A stretch of 36,196 bases of DNA from Christensenella sp964592155 (GTDB lineage Bacteria; Bacillota; Clostridia; Christensenellales; Christensenellaceae), in assembly GCA_964592155.1 (NCBI GenBank), contig CAZQDA010000019.1:1-36196 (forward strand), given 5' to 3'. The notes beneath the pieces were generated by a model. It was not told where the DNA came from. It ran no database searches and worked only from the letters and a program-made list of their open reading frames with translations. The position numbers and the translations under genes are program-made. Shown in pieces: positions 31,652-36,196 of the stretch; within the stretch, counting starts at the first letter, position 1, and the number at the start of each line of letters is the position of its first letter.

Positions 31652-32592
31652 AAAATAACCTCCAATATATGAAAAAGCATACTTTCCAGCGCCAGCTTCG
31701 TATTGAGGCCCGGGCACTGCGCACGCCTTACCATGCATTCCAATAATTGTTGCTGCGTATTTACCAGCACGTAGTCGCGATACCTTGCGTGCGAGCTGAT
31801 TTCATGCAGCTTATCTTCGTTTATCATTCCGTCCGTCTCATGCGTATGCTTATACACCAGCACATCCGCAATATACTGCAACGCCACCGTAAGGCATAGG
31901 CCGATTTTCGCGTCGTGCTTTAAAAACAGCGCAAGCGTCGCGCTTGTCGCCATGTTTTTTGCCGTCCACAGACGGTTTAAGGCCAATATCATATTGTCCC
32001 TGATTTCAAAAAAGCCATCCTGCAAATAGGAAACCGCCAGATAATAATCTCCCTTTGTCGCCGCAGAAAGGACGCGCGCGCGCAGCGTGGGAATTTTTTG
32101 CTCCTGACACAGCTGTTTTTCTGTTTGCTCACGGGATAACGACGTCTTTAAAATTATACACCGTGACAGTATCGTAGGCAATATGTTTTTCGTGTTTTGC
32201 GCTCCCAGCACAAACACGGTGTTTTCCGGCGGCTCCTCCACCACCTTCAAAAGCGCGTTCTGCGCCTGAGGCGTCATCGCATCCGCCTCGCTGATCACAA
32301 CCGCCTTATATCCGCCTTCATAGGATTTTTTTGCGACCTGTGCGGGAATTTCCCGCACATCATCAATTTTGATCGTGTTTTTAGCTGCTTCTATCTTTAC
32401 AATATCCACATGGCTTTCATGCAGATATTTCAGACACCCCGCGCACTTGCCGCAAGCCGTCTTTGTATTGCAAAACACATGCAGCAAAAATTCATCGATT
32501 TGCTGCTTTGTGGTCTCTGGCGACGCGCCCGCGATAAGGTACGCCCCGGCAATCTTCCCTGTTTTTACCGCGCTTTCAAAAATCTCATTCAT
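31648..32592 (-). CDS. holB: DNA polymerase III delta' subunit
   Basis: A 314-residue clamp-loader AAA+ protein. The P-loop is degenerate (AGASPETT), as expected for delta', which does not hydrolyse ATP. A zinc knuckle follows (C41, C47, C50, C53), then VVISEADAMTPQAQNALLKVVEEPP and the LPTILSRC sensor region. It loads the sliding clamp together with delta and tau. The ATG at 32592 overlaps the end of tmk by 8 bp; a GTG four codons earlier is possible. The ricT start overlaps its stop. Confidence 0.95.
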   Translation of the reverse strand: MNEIFESAVKTGKIAGAYLIAGASPETTKQQIDEFLLHVFCNTKTACGKCAGCLKYLHESHVDIVKIEAAKNTIKIDDVREIPAQVAKKSYEGGYKAVVISEADAMTPQAQNALLKVVEEPPENTVFVLGAQNTKNILPTILSRCIILKTSLSREQTEKQLCQEQKIPTLRARVLSAATKGDYYLAVSYLQDGFFEIRDNMILALNRLWTAKNMATSATLALFLKHDAKIGLCLTVALQYIADVLVYKHTHETDGMINEDKLHEISSHARYRDYVLVNTQQQLLECMVRRAQCPGLNTKLALESMLFHILEVIL

Positions 32593-33226
32593 TCCACAGC
32601 CCACTCGATTTCAGAATTTCCGTCATTTTGCCGCGCACAATCTCCTGTGTAGCAAATTTATCACCCGACGCATCGATTTGTATGATGCGATCAGGATAAC
32701 GCTGCGCCAGCTTTACAAAGCCGTTGTACAGCATAATGTAAAACTCCTCCTCCTGCGTTTCCAGCCTGTCGTGCACGCGCTTTTTACTCATCCTCTCAAA
32801 CGCAAGATGCGGCGGAAAATCCAGAAAAAAGGTCTTATCCGGCATTCGGTCTCCCATTGCAAACCGATTGATCGCCATAACCTCGTCAACGCCCAGTCCG
32901 CGTCCTACCCCCTGATAGGCAAGCGACGAATCAATGAACCGGTCGCACAACACAATATTGCCCTTCTCTACCTCCGGCACAATCACCTGCTCCACATGCT
33001 GCGCGCGCGCGGCGGCATAAAGAAGTGCTTCCGTCCTGTCGCCCATCTCCCCATTTTCGATGTCCAGCACCAAATCCCTTATTTTTTCGGAGATCGGCGT
33101 ACCGCCCGGCTCCCGCGTCAAAACAGGATTGATTCCGTTTTCCATCAAATATTCCGATAAAAAACGCATCTGGGTGCTTTTTCCGCATCCGTCCACACCC
33201 TCAAACGTAATAAATAGTCCCTTCAA
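32585..33226 (-). CDS. tmk: Thymidylate kinase
   Basis: A 213-residue P-loop kinase: FEGVDGCGKST (8-18), LTREPGG, the DR motif in CDRFIDSSLAYQG and a lid region. It phosphorylates dTMP to dTDP for DNA synthesis. The conserved N terminus MKGLFITFEG requires a TTG start at 33226, with AAAGGA about 11 bp upstream; the only nearby ATG is out of frame and the longer frame runs into the preceding gene. It is part of the decarboxylase-tmk-holB-ricT cluster known from Bacillota. Confidence 0.95.
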   Translation of the reverse strand: MKGLFITFEGVDGCGKSTQMRFLSEYLMENGINPVLTREPGGTPISEKIRDLVLDIENGEMGDRTEALLYAAARAQHVEQVIVPEVEKGNIVLCDRFIDSSLAYQGVGRGLGVDEVMAINRFAMGDRMPDKTFFLDFPPHLAFERMSKKRVHDRLETQEEEFYIMLYNGFVKLAQRYPDRIIQIDASGDKFATQEIVRGKMTEILKSSGLWNE

Positions 33227-33272
33227 AATTCCATAAGTCCTTTCTTTGATGTTTCTGCCTTGCCCGCTATCA

Positions 33273-34688
33273 TTATAAACATGCAACTTCGATGCCATCG
33301 CCGTGCATGCCAAACAATTCATAGCCCTTACCGCGCAGCAGCTTTAAATAATCCGTCATCTGCGGTGTGATTCTATGCCCGGGAAGAATGACCGGCACCC
33401 CTGGCGGATAAGCGCCCACGCTCGCCGCCGCAATGCACCCCGCCGCATCCTCAGAGGGCACAAGATTGCGCTCCGCAAAGAACGCCTCCTCCATCGGAAT
33501 CTCCGGCTGCAGTGTATAAATCTCTTCCAAATCTTTCATCGTCGTCTGCCGCCTTATGCGATAATTTGATCCTTTGATTTTCACAAGCGCCTCTTTTAAA
33601 CGTTCAAATTCCTCCGGCCCATCCGCAACCGTACAGATCAGGACAATATTGGAAATATCCGCCGTCTCCACTTCAATTCCGCTTTTGTGGAGTTCCTTTG
33701 CCGCGCCAAATCCGCTGATCCCGCGATCCGTCACGTCGATCACCAGTTTCAAAATATCCCTGTCAAATGCGTTTGTTGCTTTGGGAGTGTCCTGCAAAAT
33801 GCACCGGTAACCGCCAAGCGCCTCAATCCGGCGCATATTTTCCTCCACAAGCCCCACCGCCAAGCGCAGCTGATGCGCTCCGCATTCTCTCATATAGGCA
33901 AGCGCATAATCCGACGACCCAAGCAATAAATAAGATGGACTCGTCGTTTGCAGCATATTCAGACGGGATTGAATGACCTCCCGCCGGATTCCTGAATTTT
34001 CTCCAACACTCAGCACGGCACATTGGTTCATTGCCGGCAGCGTTTTGTGCAGGCTGTTCACCCAGATATCGCAGCCTGTCTGCGCGGGGGAAACCGGCAG
34101 TAAATCAGAAAAATCGAAAGCCGCGGCATGCGCCGCATCACAAATCACTTTCATGCCCGCGGCATGCGCAAGCGCGCAAATCGCATTGAGATCCGCGCAC
34201 AAACCATAATAATTAGGGTAGGTCAGATAAACGGCTTTCGCTTCCGGATGCGCTGCAATCGCCCGCGCGATATCCTGCGGGCAGACCACGCCGGGAACTT
34301 CCTCGATTCCGCCGGACGGATACACAAATACAGGCCGCGCGCCTGCCATACAAAAAGCATGAACCGCGCTCAAATGAACGTCGCGCGCTGCAATCACCAC
34401 GTCTCCCCTGTTTACTGAGGAAATCACTGCCGCATGGACGCCGCACGAGCTTCCGTTGACCAAAAAATAGCTTTCCCTCGCCCCAATGAAGCGCGCGTGC
34501 AGTTCCTGTGATTCCCTGATCACGCCCTGCGGCCCATAAAGATTATCCGCTCCCGGCAGTTCTGTGATATCCATCACATTCACCACCGGAGGCAAAAAAC
34601 CGCTTTTTCCCTTGTGCCCCGGCATGCAAAAACGGGCTTGTCCCTGCTCTGCAACATGCGTCAGCATGTCCACAATCGGCGTTTTCAA
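33273..34688 (-). CDS. Orn/Lys/Arg decarboxylase-family PLP enzyme
   Basis: A 471-residue fold-type I PLP enzyme. The N terminus has FCMPGHKGK and ADNLYGPQGVI; the PLP-anchoring lysine is K215 in NSLHKTLPA, with D184 and H187 in the cofactor-binding CDAAHAA segment. The C-terminal domain has PPGVPVILPGHRI. It is the YaaO/SpeA-like type that sits before tmk in Bacillota; the amino acid used (Arg, Lys or Orn) cannot be told by eye. Its ATG overlaps the upstream membrane protein gene by 4 bp, and tmk follows after 46 bp. Confidence 0.92.
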   Translation of the reverse strand: MKTPIVDMLTHVAEQGQARFCMPGHKGKSGFLPPVVNVMDITELPGADNLYGPQGVIRESQELHARFIGARESYFLVNGSSCGVHAAVISSVNRGDVVIAARDVHLSAVHAFCMAGARPVFVYPSGGIEEVPGVVCPQDIARAIAAHPEAKAVYLTYPNYYGLCADLNAICALAHAAGMKVICDAAHAAAFDFSDLLPVSPAQTGCDIWVNSLHKTLPAMNQCAVLSVGENSGIRREVIQSRLNMLQTTSPSYLLLGSSDYALAYMRECGAHQLRLAVGLVEENMRRIEALGGYRCILQDTPKATNAFDRDILKLVIDVTDRGISGFGAAKELHKSGIEVETADISNIVLICTVADGPEEFERLKEALVKIKGSNYRIRRQTTMKDLEEIYTLQPEIPMEEAFFAERNLVPSEDAAGCIAAASVGAYPPGVPVILPGHRITPQMTDYLKLLRGKGYELFGMHGDGIEVACL

Positions 34689-35158
34689 GTCTCCCCGCCT
34701 CCTTTGCCAAGCCTTTTCTTAAGCTCCCCCGTGGGACTGAAAACCACGGCAATCTCCCCGCAGTCGATCACATATGCTTCCTTCTTTTTACGGAATGTAT
34801 AGGTATATTTCTTCTTTCCGGCAAGACTTTTGCGCATCTGCTCATAATTTCCCGCTTTTCTGATATTGCGCAGCGGTATGGTGGAAAGTTCTTTTTCCCG
34901 CGAGCCGATCCGCCGCCCAAACAAAATCATGCCATTTTCCACCAGATAGATATAATCCGTCATAAAATATCTCACCAGAAAAAAAGCGCCGGCAATGATG
35001 ATTACGAAGGCTGTAAACTGAATCCAGCCGATCCCCGTCCAAAAGCTTAAAAAGGACATGATGAAAAGAATCGCCAACACTCCAAAAACGATCCCCAGAG
35101 TGATCAATATTCCGGCAAACGGCCCTACTTTTTTATGCGCAAGCTCTTCCCTGTACAT
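34685..35158 (-). CDS. Membrane protein of unknown function
   Basis: A 157-residue protein with two membrane helices (about residues 13-37 and 44-65), then a basic cytoplasmic part with YIYLVENGMILFGRR and IPLRNIRKAG, reminiscent of small PH-like membrane-anchored domains, but I cannot confirm that. It is the first gene of the decarboxylase-tmk-holB-ricT unit and overlaps the decarboxylase gene by 4 bp, so it is co-translated. Its role is unknown. Confidence 0.8.
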   Translation of the reverse strand: MYREELAHKKVGPFAGILITLGIVFGVLAILFIMSFLSFWTGIGWIQFTAFVIIIAGAFFLVRYFMTDYIYLVENGMILFGRRIGSREKELSTIPLRNIRKAGNYEQMRKSLAGKKKYTYTFRKKKEAYVIDCGEIAVVFSPTGELKKRLGKGGGET

Positions 35159-35205
35159 CGGTAAACATCCTTTCCCGCTGATGATTCCAAATATTTTCCA
35201 TTTCT

Positions 35206-35234
35206 ATCATATCAAAAAATCCCATTTTTCGCAA
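35206..35234 (-). promoter_or_regulatory. Promoter of the membrane protein-decarboxylase-tmk-holB-ricT unit
   Basis: TTGCGA (35234-35229), a 17-bp spacer and TATGAT (35211-35206) on the minus strand, 47 bp before the first ATG. A G-rich purine tract lies just upstream. Confidence 0.7.
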
Positions 35235-35283
35235 GAATACATCCCCTGCCGCCCTCCCTCCTTTCCTCCTGTTTTCCCATAGA

Positions 35284-35320
35284 AAAAAGGGAAACACATT
35301 GTTTTTGCGTTTCCCTTTTT
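35284..35320. terminator. Terminator after the chemotaxis receptor gene
   Basis: A 12-bp stem AAAAAGGGAAAC / GTTTCCCTTTTT with a 13-nt loop. On the minus strand it ends in T, 37 bp after the receptor stop codon. The flanks allow function in both directions. Confidence 0.8.
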
Positions 35321-35356
35321 ACAATCCGTTCAGACTTATCTATATCTATGCTCTGT

Positions 35357-36196
35357 CTAATACTTGGAAGATGCCATTCCATCCTCCGGCAGTTCAAGTT
35401 GATCTGCCTGTCCTGTCAGAATCATCTCGTCCATACGCCTTTCTCCCGCATTCTCCTGCAGCTTAAACCGGCTCATGAGCTCTTTTAAGAGCAACGCCTG
35501 CCCTGAAAGCTCTTCGCTTGCCGCAGCGCTTTCCTGCGCTGTCGCGGAATTTGTCTGTACTACGCTCGAAATCTGATCCACACCCAGGGAAACCTGACCC
35601 GCAGATTCCGCCTGCTGTCCGGAGGCGCTCGCAATTTCTTCTACCAAAGAGGTCACGTTCTTTGCTTTGTCTACCACCGAAAGCATCGATGAAGCGGTAT
35701 CGTCTGCAATCTTGATCCCCTTGTCTACCGCATCAACTGTTTCTCCAATCAAGGTCGTGGTATTCTTTGCCGCTTCTGCCGACTTGCTGGCCAGATTGCG
35801 CACCTCATCCGCCACAACAGCAAATCCTTTTCCTGCCTCTCCTGCCCTTGCCGCTTCCACAGCCGCGTTGAGCGCAAGAATGTTTGTCTGGAAGGCAATA
35901 TCCTCTATTGTTTTGATAATCTTGCTAATTTCTCCTGATTTTGTGCTAATATCACCCATCGCGGCAATCATCTCCCGCATTTTCTGATTGCTTTCAACGA
36001 TTTCCGCACCCGCATTGTCTGCTTCTTCTTTCGCATTGGCCGCATTGCTTGCATTGCGCTTGATCTGATCAGATATCTCGCCAATCGTAGCGGAAAGCTC
36101 CTCAATGCTGCCGGCCTGCTCCGTTGCGCCCTGCGCCAGCGCCTGCGCGCCGGAGGAAACCTGATCCGCCCCCACGGAAACCTGATCCGCACTCTG
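35357..36196 (-). CDS. Methyl-accepting chemotaxis protein, C-terminal part (cut by window end)
   Basis: The frame is open to the right edge, so about 279 C-terminal residues are visible. The signalling hairpin tip FQTNILALNAAVEAARAGE is intact, with GKGFAVVADEVRNLA after it, flanked by long Ala/Ser/Glu-rich coiled-coil helices with methylation-type Glu/Gln pairs. It would bind CheW/CheA and control flagellar or pilus motors. The sensor and HAMP parts lie outside the window. Near the edge one heptad (ADQVS) is repeated with 21-bp DNA period. The tail ends in LELPEDGMASSKY and is not a CheR-binding pentapeptide of the NWETF type. Confidence 0.95.
   Translation of the reverse strand, partial: QSADQVSVGADQVSSGAQALAQGATEQAGSIEELSATIGEISDQIKRNASNAANAKEEADNAGAEIVESNQKMREMIAAMGDISTKSGEISKIIKTIEDIAFQTNILALNAAVEAARAGEAGKGFAVVADEVRNLASKSAEAAKNTTTLIGETVDAVDKGIKIADDTASSMLSVVDKAKNVTSLVEEIASASGQQAESAGQVSLGVDQISSVVQTNSATAQESAAASEELSGQALLLKELMSRFKLQENAGERRMDEMILTGQADQLELPEDGMASSKY

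Noticed and set aside
33226..33240. Four-codon ORF (ATG GAA TTT TGA) just before tmk
   Set aside because: It is most likely chance; it overlaps the TTG start region and the Shine-Dalgarno sequence is too close to it. A TTG start for tmk explains the site.
1..36196. CRISPR arrays, insertion sequences, prophage or integrase genes
   Set aside because: I saw no regularly spaced repeats, transposase or integrase motifs, or abrupt change in composition. The window looks like stable core chromosome.

Overview
The window looks like chromosomal core DNA of a low- to mid-GC Bacillota, most likely a strict or facultative anaerobe of the Clostridia. The reasons are the gene set and order (tmk-holB-ricT-trmN6-rsmI block, complete F-type ATP synthase operon, B12-dependent ribonucleotide reductase, TatD-linked radical SAM protein, clostridial-type ferredoxin, ComB homologue), AGGAGG-type ribosome binding sites and many sigmaA-like promoters with 16-17 bp spacers. 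I cannot name the genus from sequence reading alone. Almost every gene is on the minus strand; only a small membrane protein, rpsT, a radC-like gene and one GNAT gene are on the plus strand.

Layout, low to high coordinates. 1-1054: end of a cobalamin module (cobU and a partial histidine phosphatase, ATGA-coupled). 1128-7486: the ATP synthase operon, transcribed atpI-B-E-F-A-G-D-C from a strong promoter near 7.55 kb to a terminator near 1.1 kb. 7667-12341: pfkB, pyk and two acyltransferase-fold genes (DUF2156/LPG-synthase-C-like and Eis-like GNAT). 12451-14529: a divergent EF-G-like GTPase. 14712-15710: a small membrane protein and a TIM-barrel protein facing each other across a shared palindromic terminator. 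15875-18995: nrdJ with a tandem NrdR-type operator, and murI. 18996-19318: a gene-free, hairpin-rich stretch with two divergent promoters. 19319-24430: rpsT, short alaS, a PepV-type M20 dipeptidase, radC-like and GNAT genes. 24518-27873: metG-tatD-radical SAM operon. 28015-28731: comB. 28856-35158: rsmI, trmN6, a ferredoxin, ricT, holB, tmk, an Orn/Lys/Arg decarboxylase-family gene and a membrane protein. 35357-36196: C-terminal half of a chemotaxis receptor, cut by the window edge.

The most striking observation is in the ATP synthase operon. The slot between atpF and atpA, where atpH (delta subunit) normally sits, contains no gene (3 bp gap). Instead the alpha subunit carries about 75 extra N-terminal residues that read as the C-terminal domain of delta/OSCP. 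The delta N-terminal domain, whose known job is to grip the alpha N termini, appears to have been lost and replaced by covalent fusion. With three alpha chains and one b dimer per enzyme this raises a stoichiometry problem, and I see no well-placed internal start that would make an unfused alpha. I do not know of a description of this architecture; the only delta fusion I can name is the mycobacterial b-delta protein.

Other points worth a second look are a c subunit with a mixed ion-site signature, a short alanyl-tRNA synthetase without the C-Ala part but with an added Cys cluster, a radC-like gene whose conserved N-terminal motif lies upstream of its first ATG, a possibly leaderless trmN6, and a ferredoxin gene placed next to the Fe-S protein gene ricT.
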